A stretch of 64,000 nucleotides of DNA from AC-32 sp963772975 (lineage in GTDB: Bacteria > Actinomycetota > Thermoleophilia > Gaiellales > Gaiellaceae): NCBI GenBank assembly GCA_963772975.1, contig CAVYZH010000010.1, positions 806,001-870,000 on the forward strand, read 5' to 3'. The notes beneath the pieces are model-generated. The model was not told the DNA's origin and did no database searches. It saw only the letters and a list, made by a program, of their open reading frames with translations. Made by a program: the position numbers and the translations under genes. How positions within the stretch are numbered: the stretch's first letter is position 1; every line of letters begins with the position of its first letter. Of this stretch, positions 52,799 through 59,678 are shown piece after piece.

Positions 52799-53026
52799 AT
52801 GGAGGATCAGGACCGCGAGACTCGGAACGACGAGGACGTCGAGGGCCATTCGCACAAGGCCTCGCACAAGGCCTCGCATAAGGCCCGCAACGACGAGGCC
52901 GCCGATGTCGAGGGCCATTCGCACAAGGCCTCGCACAAGGCCTCGCATAAGGCCCGCAACGACGAGGGCGACGACGTCGAGGGGCACGTGCACCTCAACG
53001 TTCACAAGGCCTCCCACAAGGCCTAA
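52799..53026 (+). CDS. Small His-rich tandem-repeat peptide
   Basis: The 75-residue peptide starts at ATG 52799 with an AGGAGG site 7 bases upstream. After an acidic leader M-E-D-Q-D-R-E-T-R-N-D-E it has two and a half copies of a 23-residue unit: D-V-E-G-H-S-H-K-A-S-H-K-A-S-H-K-A-R, N-D-E and a variable step; the last copy reads D-V-E-G-H-V-H-L-N-V-H-K. It contains 16 histidines or so and no cysteine. Roles to consider are metal binding, an unusual RiPP-like precursor or a repetitive exported peptide. Similar D-V-E-G-H repeats are remembered from small actinobacterial proteins, unverified. It is divergent from the MFS-cNMP exporter. Confidence 0.72.
   Translation: MEDQDRETRNDEDVEGHSHKASHKASHKARNDEAADVEGHSHKASHKASHKARNDEGDDVEGHVHLNVHKASHKA
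52841..52978 (+). repeat. 69-bp tandem repeat inside the His-rich peptide gene
   Basis: Bases 52841-52898 recur nearly identically at 52910-52967, a period of 69 bp (23 codons); a third, diverged copy starts near 52979. Conservation at third positions shows recent duplication or gene conversion. Confidence 0.85.
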
Positions 53027-53053
53027 GTCCTCGGGCTTCGAGCTCAGCCCAAG

Positions 53054-53083
53054 CTAAGAGGGAGCCGAAAGGCTCCCTCTTAG
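53054..53083. terminator. Bidirectional terminator between repeat peptide and GAF genes
   Basis: CTAAGAGGGAGCC (53054-53066) pairs perfectly over 13 bp with 53071-53083 around GAAA. The TAA stop of the GAF gene (53080-53082) lies inside the stem. Confidence 0.8.
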
Positions 53084-53718
53084 CGTTCCCTGAGCAGCTT
53101 CCCCAGAGCGTCCAGCAGCTGCAGCGCCGCCTCGCGCTTGTCCGGCTCGGCCTCGTCGAGGCGCGCCGCGAAGCCGGCCAGCGCCGCAGCGTCGCCGCCC
53201 TCGTCTTCGAGCACCGTCCGCGCCGCGCGGGCCTTCTGCAGCAGGTCGAGCGCGATCGCGGCCTCGTTGGCGAACAGCCCGAGCAGCTCCATCTCCGCCA
53301 GCGAGAACGCGGCCTGCTGCGGCCGGTCGAGCACTTCGAGCACGCCGAGCGTCCGGTCCTCGTGCAGCAGCGGCACGGCCATCAGGCCCTTCGGCACGAA
53401 GCCCGTCGACTCCGCCGCCTCGCGGGCGAAGCGCGGGTCCTTGTCGAGCTCGTCCACGACGAGCGGCTGGCGGGTGACGAGCACCCAGCCGGCAATGCCC
53501 GTGCTGGAGGGGAAGCGCTGGCCGACTAGCTCCTCGGCGCCCTCTCCGGCGACTGCCTCGAACACCAGCTCGTCCGACTCCTCGTCGAACAGGAACACCG
53601 ACGAGGCGCGGGCTCCGAAGATCGCGCGCGCCACCTCCACGATCGACTGCAGCAGCTCCCGGTAGCTCTCCTCGGAGCCGAGGGCGCCGGCTGCGACTGC
53701 GGCTCGCAGGTCGCTCAT
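53080..53718 (-). CDS. GAF-domain sensor protein
   Basis: The 212-residue protein is mainly one GAF domain (residues about 20-165): A-S-S-V-F-L-F-D-E-E-S-D-E-L-V-F, then S-T-G-I-A-G-W-V, L-M-A-V-P-L-L-H-E-D-R-T-L-G-V-L-E-V-L-D-R, followed by a C-terminal helical tail. GAF domains bind small ligands such as cyclic nucleotides or sense redox state. Its ATG overlaps the stop of the S8 protease gene (ATGA) behind a GGAGG site, so the two are translated together. No output domain is present. Confidence 0.82.
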   Translation of the reverse strand: MSDLRAAVAAGALGSEESYRELLQSIVEVARAIFGARASSVFLFDEESDELVFEAVAGEGAEELVGQRFPSSTGIAGWVLVTRQPLVVDELDKDPRFAREAAESTGFVPKGLMAVPLLHEDRTLGVLEVLDRPQQAAFSLAEMELLGLFANEAAIALDLLQKARAARTVLEDEGGDAAALAGFAARLDEAEPDKREAALQLLDALGKLLRER

Positions 53719-54539
53719 CTGCCTCCTCCCACGTTGTTGGCGGTCAGGTAGAGCACGCTCTTGAGCTGGAACGGCGTCAGCTCGGGGTGCTTCGAGAGCA
53801 CCAGCGCGCAGATCCCGCTCATGTGCGGCGTGGCGAAGCTGTTGCCGGTCGAGAGGATCGTGCCGCCGCCGAGCCAGGCGATCTCGACGCCCACGCCGCG
53901 CGCGAAGAACTCGACCGGTGGCGAGGGGTTGTAGAAGAACGTCATCGGGTCGGGCTCCTCGTGGCTGCCGACCGAGATCACCGACGAGAACCGCCATGGG
54001 TAGCTCTCGACGGGCATGTTGTGCGCCGACGCGACGAGCACGGTGTTGTTGAAGTACGCCTTGTCGGCCAGCTCGTGCAGCAGCTCGGCGAACTGGCGCT
54101 TGGTCGTCGAGAGGCTCATGTTGATCACGTCGAAGCCCTCCTCGACCGCCCAGCGAAGGCCCTCGAGCAAGACCGGGCCGCTGCCCTTGAAGCCGGCCCC
54201 GAGCACGCGCGCGCTGTAGAGCTCACACTCGGGCGCGAGGCTGCGGACGATCCCCGCGCAGGCCGTGCCGTGGCCGCAGAGGTCGCCCTCGGTGTCGTCC
54301 ACGCGCTCGATCTCGTCGTCGTCGCCCCGGTGGAATGCAACCGCGCCTTCGACCGACCCGACCTGTGGGTGGTCCGCCTCGATCCCGCTGTCGAGGATGC
54401 AGACCCGAACACCTTTGCCGGTCACTTCGCCGAAGGCCCAGTCGCGCGTCACCTGCTCGGGCCAGTCGACGCCGATCGAGATCCGGTCGCCCGCTCCGGC
54501 CGGCAGGCTCCAGGCGGGCAGGTCCGCGGGCTCGCTCAC
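53715..54539 (-). CDS. Unsecreted subtilisin-like (S8) protease
   Basis: The 274-residue protein is a bare S8 catalytic domain: D50 in C-I-L-D-S-G, H90 in L-C-G-H-G-T, N174 in A-S-A-H-N and S234 in G-N-S-F-A-T-P-H-M. It has no signal peptide, pro-domain or membrane segment, so it should work in the cytoplasm, like subtilases in peptide-maturation clusters. Its neighbours are a GAF protein (overlapping by 4 bases) and, upstream, an ECF sigma and cNMP-binding protein. A leaderless GTG start is supported by TACGAT 6 bases upstream. Intact and shorter than secreted subtilases. Confidence 0.85.
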   Translation of the reverse strand: MSEPADLPAWSLPAGAGDRISIGVDWPEQVTRDWAFGEVTGKGVRVCILDSGIEADHPQVGSVEGAVAFHRGDDDEIERVDDTEGDLCGHGTACAGIVRSLAPECELYSARVLGAGFKGSGPVLLEGLRWAVEEGFDVINMSLSTTKRQFAELLHELADKAYFNNTVLVASAHNMPVESYPWRFSSVISVGSHEEPDPMTFFYNPSPPVEFFARGVGVEIAWLGGGTILSTGNSFATPHMSGICALVLSKHPELTPFQLKSVLYLTANNVGGGR

Positions 54540-54551
54540 TCGCGGATCGTA
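54540..54551 (-). promoter_or_regulatory. -10 box for a leaderless S8 protease transcript
   Basis: TACGAT on the minus strand (54546-54551) is followed by 6 bases and the GTG at 54539. The same hexamer precedes mutA. Confidence 0.5.
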
Positions 54552-54568
54552 AGCCTTAATACGAGGGC

Positions 54569-54717
54569 TTGACGAAACGCCGCTGAGGCCTTCGGGCCGC
54601 GCTGGACGCCCCGAGGCCGCGTCCTCAGTCGCGCCCGTAGCCTCCGGCTACGAACACTCCCTGCGTCCTTGCCTCGGAACGACCATCGCACCCCGAAGGC
54701 GTGCGGCGTCTCGTCAA
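54569..54717. repeat. 149-bp structured inverted-repeat element
   Basis: The arms at 54569-54583 and 54703-54717 pair over 15 positions with one mismatch; both ends read TTGACGA inward. A second 9-bp helix joins 54588-54596 (GCCTTCGGG) to 54692-54700. Inside are CGTAGCC-TCC-GGCTACG (hairpin near 54636-54652), CCGAGGC/GCCTCGG and GGACGC/GCGTCC alternatives. No gene fits. It could be a structured RNA, a MITE-like element with terminal inverted repeats, or a processed leader between the 84-residue gene and the protease. Confidence 0.65.
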
Positions 54718-54722
54718 TCCCT

Positions 54723-54977
54723 CTAGTTGTCCGCCAGGAGGCGACGGAGCTCTTCGACCACGCGGGGCTGCGGCTCGACGCCTTCGGCCTCCAGCGCGCG
54801 CTCGAGATCGCCAAGCACCTGGGCGCGGAAAGCCGCATCGGCCTCGGCCCGGGCGACCAACTGGTCGAGCCCTCGCCTCGCGGCCGGCAACTCCTGCGCG
54901 GCCTGAACCCAGGCCTCGGGGGCCGGGGGAAGCATCCCGATCAGCCGTGAAAGTTGCTCGTGGTCGTAGTTGCTCAT
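54723..54977 (-). CDS. 84-residue helical protein of unknown function
   Basis: The protein begins M-S-N-Y-D-H-E-Q-L-S-R-L-I and contains M-L-P-P-A-P-E-A-W-V-Q-A-A-Q-E-L-P, then a charged helical half with V-A-R-A-E-A-D-A-A-F-R-A-Q-V-L and L-E-A-E-G-V-E-P. The second half vaguely recalls nitrile-hydratase-like leader helices (a residue pattern D-x-x-F-R-x-x-L), but this is weak. Its ATG overlaps the sigma-factor stop (TGATG). A role as an anti-sigma or adaptor partner of the sigma factor is a reasonable guess from the coupling only. No cysteines, no membrane segment. Confidence 0.6.
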   Translation of the reverse strand: MSNYDHEQLSRLIGMLPPAPEAWVQAAQELPAARRGLDQLVARAEADAAFRAQVLGDLERALEAEGVEPQPRVVEELRRLLADN

Positions 54978-55549
54978 CACGTCACCTGTCGACCAGACGC
55001 AGCGGGAGGCACGTTTCTTCCCTCGAAGCTGTCGCGGAGCTTGTCAAGGCAGCGCGAGATGCGGCTCGCGATCGTCCCGGCGGGTAGTCCGAGGTTGTCG
55101 CCGATCGTACGGTAGCTCTCGTCACGGGCAAAGAAGCGGTCGAGGATCTGCTGGCAGTTCTGCGGCAGCTCGGCCATCGCCTCGTGCACGTCGAAGGCCT
55201 CCTCGAGCGCGCCCAGCGCGTCCTCGGCCGGCACCTCTGGCAGATCGTCGAGGTCGGCGTCCGACTCCCGCGAGCCCGAGCGGAGCCGGTCGATGCAGAC
55301 ACGCCTCGTCAGCTGGGCGATCCACGGCCGCACGGCGTCGTCGTCGCGTAGGGAGCCGAGCCGTTCGTAGACGCGGGCGAAGACGTCCTGGAAGACGTCC
55401 TCGGCGTCCTGCTGGCTCAGCCGGAAGCCCTGGACCGCGATCGCGTAGACGTAGCGCGAGAAGCGCTCGACCAGCTCGCGCCAGGCGTCGTCGTCGCCCG
55501 CGCGGCAGCGCGCGACGAGTGCAGCATCGCTGACCTCGGCCGTGGTCAG
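54977..55549 (-). CDS. ECF-type RNA polymerase sigma factor
   Basis: The 190-residue protein has sigma region 2 (A-L-V-A-R-C-R-A-G-D-D-D-A-W, D-A-E-D-V-F-Q-D-V-F-A-R-V-Y, W-I-A-Q-L-T-R-R-V-C-I-D) and region 4 (L-P-Q-N-C-Q-Q-I-L-D-R-F-F, then Y-R-T-I-G-D-N-L-G-L-P-A-G-T-I-A-S-R-I). It directs RNA polymerase to a specific regulon. No ATG, GTG or TTG precedes region 2 closely; the only suitable start is CTG 55549, overlapping the TGA of the upstream cNMP-binding gene (CTGA). No zinc-containing anti-sigma is adjacent; the 84-residue protein may take that place. Confidence 0.85.
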   Translation of the reverse strand: MTTAEVSDAALVARCRAGDDDAWRELVERFSRYVYAIAVQGFRLSQQDAEDVFQDVFARVYERLGSLRDDDAVRPWIAQLTRRVCIDRLRSGSRESDADLDDLPEVPAEDALGALEEAFDVHEAMAELPQNCQQILDRFFARDESYRTIGDNLGLPAGTIASRISRCLDKLRDSFEGRNVPPAASGRQVT

Positions 55550-55953
55550 CTCTGAGCTGCGCGCAACCGCTTCGCCATCGTCTCCAGGAGCTTCCACGCG
55601 ATTCCGGCGTTCCCCTCGACCAGGGGACGGAACTCCCAGGACGTGAGCCCGTAGCAGCGGAGCTCGCTGTCGGCGGTGACCGTTGCGCTCCTGGCGCCCT
55701 CGTCGATCAGCGCGATCTCGCCGAAGTAGTCGCCAGGGCCCAGCTTGTCTCGCTCGTCGCCGCGAACGGAGACGGAGGCCTCGCCGCTCTCGATCACGAA
55801 GAAGCCCGCGCCGGTCTTGCCTTCGTCGACGACGTGGCTGCCGGCGTCGAACGTGCGCTCCTTGAAGGAACGCGCGAGGCGCGTGAGCTCGCCACTCTCG
55901 AAGTCGGCGAACAGTGGGACACGCTGGAGGAGCTCGACTGGTGCTTCGGCCAC
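55546..55953 (-). CDS. Stand-alone cyclic nucleotide-binding domain protein, second copy
   Basis: The 135-residue protein is a paralogue of the one at 50618-51031: same start P-V-E-L-L-Q-R-V-P-L-F-A and same end T-M-A-K-R-L-R-A-A. The cassette Y-F-G-E-I-A-L-I-D-E-G-A-R-S-A-T keeps both the Glu and Arg used to bind cAMP or cGMP. It heads an apparent operon with an ECF sigma factor and the 84-residue protein, suggesting cNMP control of the sigma factor through a protein partner. TAGAAT lies 6 bases before its GTG and includes the stop codon of xseB. Confidence 0.85.
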   Translation of the reverse strand: MAEAPVELLQRVPLFADFESGELTRLARSFKERTFDAGSHVVDEGKTGAGFFVIESGEASVSVRGDERDKLGPGDYFGEIALIDEGARSATVTADSELRCYGLTSWEFRPLVEGNAGIAWKLLETMAKRLRAAQS

Positions 55954-55962
55954 GCCGTGATT

Positions 55963-56157
55963 CTAAGGCTTCGCCGCTTCGGCGCGGCTTGCGAGCTCTT
56001 CGATCTTGCCCTCGGCGGTGTCGAGCCGCTCCTTGCAGAAGCGGTATAGCTCCTCGCCGCGCTCCCAGAGCTTCAGCGCCTCGTCGAGCGGCGCCTCGCC
56101 GCTCTCCAGGCGCTGCACGATCTGCTCGAGCTCCTGCTGCGCCTCCTCGAAGGTCAG
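55963..56157 (-). CDS. xseB: Exodeoxyribonuclease VII small subunit, CTG start
   Basis: The 64-residue protein reads L-T-F-E-E-A-Q-Q-E-L-E-Q-I-V-Q-R-L-E-S-G then E-A-P-L-D-E-A-L-K-L-W-E-R-G, a textbook XseB. It partners the large subunit to degrade single-stranded DNA. No ATG, GTG or TTG occurs anywhere in this frame before the conserved start; the CTG at 56157, overlapping the xseA stop as CTGA, falls exactly at the family's usual first residue. The stop TAG (55963-55965) forms the first half of the -10 box of the next gene. Confidence 0.88.
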   Translation of the reverse strand: MTFEEAQQELEQIVQRLESGEAPLDEALKLWERGEELYRFCKERLDTAEGKIEELASRAEAAKP

Positions 56158-57302
56158 CGGGTCTCCTCGACCCGGGCGCCGAACCCGCCCTCGGCCAGCT
56201 CGACCTCGACCCGCTCGCCGGGCTCGACCGCTCCACCGGAACGAACGATCTGCTCGCCGGCTCGGACGATCGCGTAGCCGCGCTCGAGCGTCGCCTTCGG
56301 GCTCAGGGCGCGGAGCCGTCCTGCGCTCTGCTCGAGCTTCGCTCGGCGGCGCTCGAGCAGTAGCCGCGGTGCACGGGCCAAACGCTCGTGCGTGCTGTCG
56401 AGCCGGCGGCGCTCATGCTCGAGGCTCCGCCGCGCGCCCCGCTCGAGCCCTGCCCGCGAGCGATCGAGCCGTTCCAGCAGCTGGGCCAGGTCGGGGACGA
56501 CGAGCCGGCCTGCCACGCTCGGAGTGGAGGCGCGCACGTCCGCCGCGAGGTCGCAGAGGGGCGTGTCCTGCTCGTGGCCGACCGCGCTGACGACGGGCAC
56601 CGGGCAGTCGGCGATCGCCCGCACGAGCCGCTCGTCGCTGAAGGGCAGCAAATCCTCGAAGCTGCCGCCCCCGCGGGCCACGACCACGACGTCGACGCCC
56701 TCGCGGCAGAGCCCGCGCAGGGCCTCGACGACCGCGCCGGCCGCGCGCGGGCCCTGGACGTAGGTCTCCGCGACGAGCACGTTGGCGGGCGGGAAGCGGG
56801 TCGTGACCGCAGTCAGGACGTCGCGCTTGGCGGCGGCGTCGTTCCCGGTGACGAGGCCGATCCGCGCGGGCAACAAGGGCAGCGGCCGCTTGCGTTCAGC
56901 GGCGAAGAGCCCTTCGGCGGCCAGCTTCGCCTTCAGGCGCTCGAGCGCGGCCAGGTGCTCGCCGAGCCCGAAGCGCTCGAGCGAGAGCGCCCGCAGGCGG
57001 AACTCGCCGCGCGCCTCGAACAGCTCCGGCCGGCCGTAGGCGTGCACGCGGTCGCCATCGGCGAGCTCCAGCCGCAGCGCGTCGAACTGTCCCCGTGCCA
57101 TGGACACGCCAAGGCACGAGCCGTCCTGCGGGTCCTTGAGCGTGAAGAAGGCGCTCGCCCAGCGGTCCGAGCGCCGCAGCTCCGTGACCTCGCCTTCGAC
57201 CCAGACCGTCGGCAGGCGCTGCAGCCAGGAGGCGACACCGCGGTTGAAGGCGCCGACGGAGAAGACCTTGCGGTCGCCGTACTCGATCGCCTCGACCTTC
57301 AC
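56154..57302 (-). CDS. xseA: Exodeoxyribonuclease VII large subunit
   Basis: The 382-residue protein has the N-terminal OB fold (G-E-V-T-E-L-R-R-S, then D-R-V-H-A-Y-G-R-P-E) and catalytic domain with G-L-V-T-G-N-D-A-A-A-K-R-D, V-Y/Q-G-P-R-A-A-G, A-R-G-G-G-S-F-E-D-L and V-S-A-V-G-H-E-Q-D-T-P-L-C-D, followed by the usual coiled C-terminus. It processes single-stranded DNA with XseB in repair. TATCCT lies 6 bases upstream of GTG 57302, fitting a leaderless start. Slightly shorter than the E. coli protein but complete. Confidence 0.93.
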   Translation of the reverse strand: MKVEAIEYGDRKVFSVGAFNRGVASWLQRLPTVWVEGEVTELRRSDRWASAFFTLKDPQDGSCLGVSMARGQFDALRLELADGDRVHAYGRPELFEARGEFRLRALSLERFGLGEHLAALERLKAKLAAEGLFAAERKRPLPLLPARIGLVTGNDAAAKRDVLTAVTTRFPPANVLVAETYVQGPRAAGAVVEALRGLCREGVDVVVVARGGGSFEDLLPFSDERLVRAIADCPVPVVSAVGHEQDTPLCDLAADVRASTPSVAGRLVVPDLAQLLERLDRSRAGLERGARRSLEHERRRLDSTHERLARAPRLLLERRRAKLEQSAGRLRALSPKATLERGYAIVRAGEQIVRSGGAVEPGERVEVELAEGGFGARVEETR

Positions 57303-57325
57303 GAGGCCAGGATACGGCTCGGTGT

Positions 57326-57520
57326 CTAGATCAGGATTTCGGTCGCCGTCTCCGGCGAGCAGCCCTGGCGCAGCAGGTCGACCGCGTGGTGCAGGTCGGC
57401 GTCGCTGTGGGCGATCTTCTCGGCCAGCGGCAGCGGGAAGCCGGCTTCCATCAGCACGTGCAGGCGCCAGCTCTCGACTTTCGCCTGTTCGTCCCTGGGT
57501 GTCTCGGCGATCTGCGTCAT
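57326..57520 (-). CDS. Small conserved protein of unknown function
   Basis: The 64-residue protein contains W-R-L-H-V-L-M-E-A-G-F-P-L-P-L-A-E and D-L-H-H-A-V-D-L-L-R-Q-G-C-S-P-E-T-A, a pattern I recall in many short actinobacterial proteins; two helices with a UBA-like repeat of hydrophobics. There is one cysteine and no signal. It lies 23 bases before xseA on the same strand and may be co-transcribed with it, though xseA appears to have its own promoter. Confidence 0.65.
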   Translation of the reverse strand: MTQIAETPRDEQAKVESWRLHVLMEAGFPLPLAEKIAHSDADLHHAVDLLRQGCSPETATEILI

Positions 57521-57586
57521 CGGCGTCCGGGTAGTTCGCCTTGTCCTAGACGAACCCTCCCCAAGGAAGTTTGTCGCTTTTTTGTC

Positions 57587-58948
57587 TCAGTCGCGAAACG
57601 TGGGGGCGAGGCGCGAGCCCGCCTCGGAGAGCGCCTCGTCGATCCGCCGCTGCAGATCCTGGAGTCGTGCGTTCAGCACGGTTCGCTCGGCCTCCGCGTC
57701 GGCCGCGAGGGCCTGCACTTGGGAGCGCAGCTCGAGCTCGGCGTCGCCGACGCGGCGCTGGAGCTCCGCGATCAGCTCGTCGCGCTCGTGCTCGAGGGTT
57801 GAGCCGATCTCGGAGAGCCTTCGCTCGAGCCGCTGCCCGCCGGCGTCGGCGACGTGCGCGAGCCGCTCGGCCAGGACGCCCTGCGCTTCCTTGGCGAAGT
57901 GGTTGACGGCCCGGTCGAGCTCGCGTGAGAGCCGTTGCGCCGCGTCGTCGCGCGAGCTCCGGATCGCCTCGGCGAACTGCTTCGAGATCGCCTCGGAGAA
58001 GGTGTCGGCGGTGCGCTCGACCACGCGCTTGAGCTGGTCGAGCTGGCGGCGCTCGGTATCGGCGAAGCCGGCCTGGATGCGCTGGATCGCCTCGGCCTCC
58101 TCGGCGGCGACCCGCTCGCGCAGCTCGCGCTCGCGCTGGCGCAGCCGCTCGGCCACTTCGTGCAGCGCCCGGCGCCGCTCGCGCTCCTGCATCTCGAGCT
58201 GCTCCTGTGAGGACTGCGAGAGCTCGGCGGCGGCGCTCGCGAACTGCGTCTCGAGCGCGGTCAACCGCTCGCGCTGGGCCTCGCTCGCGGCGTCGAGGCG
58301 CTCGGTGTCCAGCTCGAGCCGCGACTCGGCCTGGGCCATCAGCTGCTGCTGGCGCTGCGCGAGCGCGGCGAGCTGCGAGGAGAGGCCGCGCTCGGTTCGC
58401 TCGAGATCGGCGTTCAGCTCCGCGACCCGGTGCGCGACCCGCTGCTCGACCTTGGCCAGCGCCTCGCTCAGCTCCGCGCCAGCGGCATGCTCGCGCTCCG
58501 CGAGGGCGGCACGGCGCGTCTCGCCGATCTTGCGCTCCTCGGCGACGAGCTTCGAGAGCGAGTCGGCGCGGGCGCGCGACAGCGTCCGCTCGAGCTCGGC
58601 GGCACGGGCCTCGACCTCGGCCGAGACGAGCGCGTCGAAGCGCGCCTCGGCCTCGCTCAGGCGCCGGTCGACCTGGCGGGCCTGCGCGACCAGGTGCCCG
58701 ATGTACACGACCCCGAACTGGAGCGCGGCGCAGACGGTGATCCCTCCGGCCGCGACGGCCACCTCGCTCGAAGGCTCGAGCGCGAAGGACACCCAGGCGA
58801 CGGCGGCGGCGGCGCTGACGAACGCGGCGAGCGCGACCAGTGTCCTTCTCGAGACACGGTCGAAGACCGCGGCCACGGCCGAGGCGAAGACCACCACGAC
58901 CGCTCCCGCAAAGACGAGCTCGAGGACCTCCGCGCGCACGCGCGGCAT
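57587..58948 (-). CDS. Membrane-anchored long coiled-coil protein
   Basis: The 453-residue protein has two or three hydrophobic helices in residues 8-88, then about 360 residues of nearly uninterrupted charged coiled coil (Glu/Arg/Ala/Gln-rich heptads, such as R-L-R-Q-R-E-R-E-L-R). There is no kinase, ATPase or DNA-binding motif. It resembles in layout DNA-recombination or envelope scaffolding proteins (RmuC-like start and coil), but lacks the RmuC nuclease core. A structural role at the membrane is inferred. It starts one base after the UbiA-like gene ends, so they share a transcript. Confidence 0.68.
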   Translation of the reverse strand: MPRVRAEVLELVFAGAVVVVFASAVAAVFDRVSRRTLVALAAFVSAAAAVAWVSFALEPSSEVAVAAGGITVCAALQFGVVYIGHLVAQARQVDRRLSEAEARFDALVSAEVEARAAELERTLSRARADSLSKLVAEERKIGETRRAALAEREHAAGAELSEALAKVEQRVAHRVAELNADLERTERGLSSQLAALAQRQQQLMAQAESRLELDTERLDAASEAQRERLTALETQFASAAAELSQSSQEQLEMQERERRRALHEVAERLRQRERELRERVAAEEAEAIQRIQAGFADTERRQLDQLKRVVERTADTFSEAISKQFAEAIRSSRDDAAQRLSRELDRAVNHFAKEAQGVLAERLAHVADAGGQRLERRLSEIGSTLEHERDELIAELQRRVGDAELELRSQVQALAADAEAERTVLNARLQDLQRRIDEALSEAGSRLAPTFRD

Positions 58949-58949
58949 G

Positions 58950-59678
58950 CTACGCCAGCCGGAGCACCAGCAGCGCGGCTGCGAGGGCGACGTTCGCGGC
59001 CGCCAGCGCCTGCAGCGAGCGCTCGGGCGTGGCAGCCAGCGTCTCGCGCGTGACCGGCTCGCGGGTTCCGTCGCGCAGCTCGATCGTCCCGCTGACCGAG
59101 GCGACCCGGCGGCGAACCTGGCGCACAGGGGTCGAGAGCACGCGCTGGACGTAGCTCGTCAGCGTCGCGTAGGCGGCCGCCAGCAGGGCCGTCCACGAGA
59201 TCGTCCCCGCGCAGGCGAAGTAGCCGGTCAGCAGCGGGAAGGCGCCCCAGGCGAGCGCGAAGCCGACGTTGTTGTGGATAACGCCGCCGAACAGCTCGAG
59301 GTTGTAGACGGGGACCAGCGCGAGCCCGACCGCGACGAAGACGAGCAGCCAGCCGTTGAAGGCGAGAGCGCCCGCGATCCCGATCCCGACTGCGATCGCC
59401 AGCGGCACCACCGTCAGGCCGACGAGCACGGCCTCGGGGATCCTCGTCTGCAGTGGCCGGCCTTTCAGCTCGTCCAGCGCATGGGCGGAGATGCCCATCG
59501 CGAGGAAGAAGGCGACCAGCGCGGCCGCCAGGCGGCGCTCGTAGAGGTGCGGCGCGAGGCAGGCGCCGATCACCACGTAGCTCAGGTGCCAGGCGGTGTA
59601 GGGCGGATGCAGCAGCGTGACGTAGTCGCGCCAGCCGCCCGGAGCGAGCGCGTAGAAGGCGGGCCGCGCCTCGGTCAC
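58950..59678 (-). CDS. UbiA-like polytopic membrane protein
   Basis: The 242-residue protein has six to seven helices and a polar stretch A-H-A-L-D-E-L-K-G-R-P-L near residue 75, where UbiA prenyltransferases have their first Asp-rich motif (N-D-x-x-D). The match is partial, so it may be a diverged or inactive member. The GTG start overlaps the methyltransferase stop (GTGA). Prenylation and methylation of an aromatic precursor is a logical pairing, but which quinone or isoprenoid is made cannot be said. Confidence 0.58.
   Translation of the reverse strand: MTEARPAFYALAPGGWRDYVTLLHPPYTAWHLSYVVIGACLAPHLYERRLAAALVAFFLAMGISAHALDELKGRPLQTRIPEAVLVGLTVVPLAIAVGIGIAGALAFNGWLLVFVAVGLALVPVYNLELFGGVIHNNVGFALAWGAFPLLTGYFACAGTISWTALLAAAYATLTSYVQRVLSTPVRQVRRRVASVSGTIELRDGTREPVTRETLAATPERSLQALAAANVALAAALLVLRLA

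Noticed and set aside
52841..53026. CRISPR-like repeat array
   Set aside because: The 69-bp repeats are in frame, code for a peptide and have no spacers of unique sequence; no cas genes are present in the window.
52799..54539. Complete RiPP biosynthetic cluster
   Set aside because: No YcaO, radical SAM, lanthionine synthetase, RRE or graspable modification enzyme is present near the repeat peptide, so only a tentative precursor-like reading is kept.
54536..54838. A 100-codon minus-strand frame across the structured element
   Set aside because: It overlaps the 84-residue gene out of frame and runs through the inverted repeat; no similarity or ribosome site.
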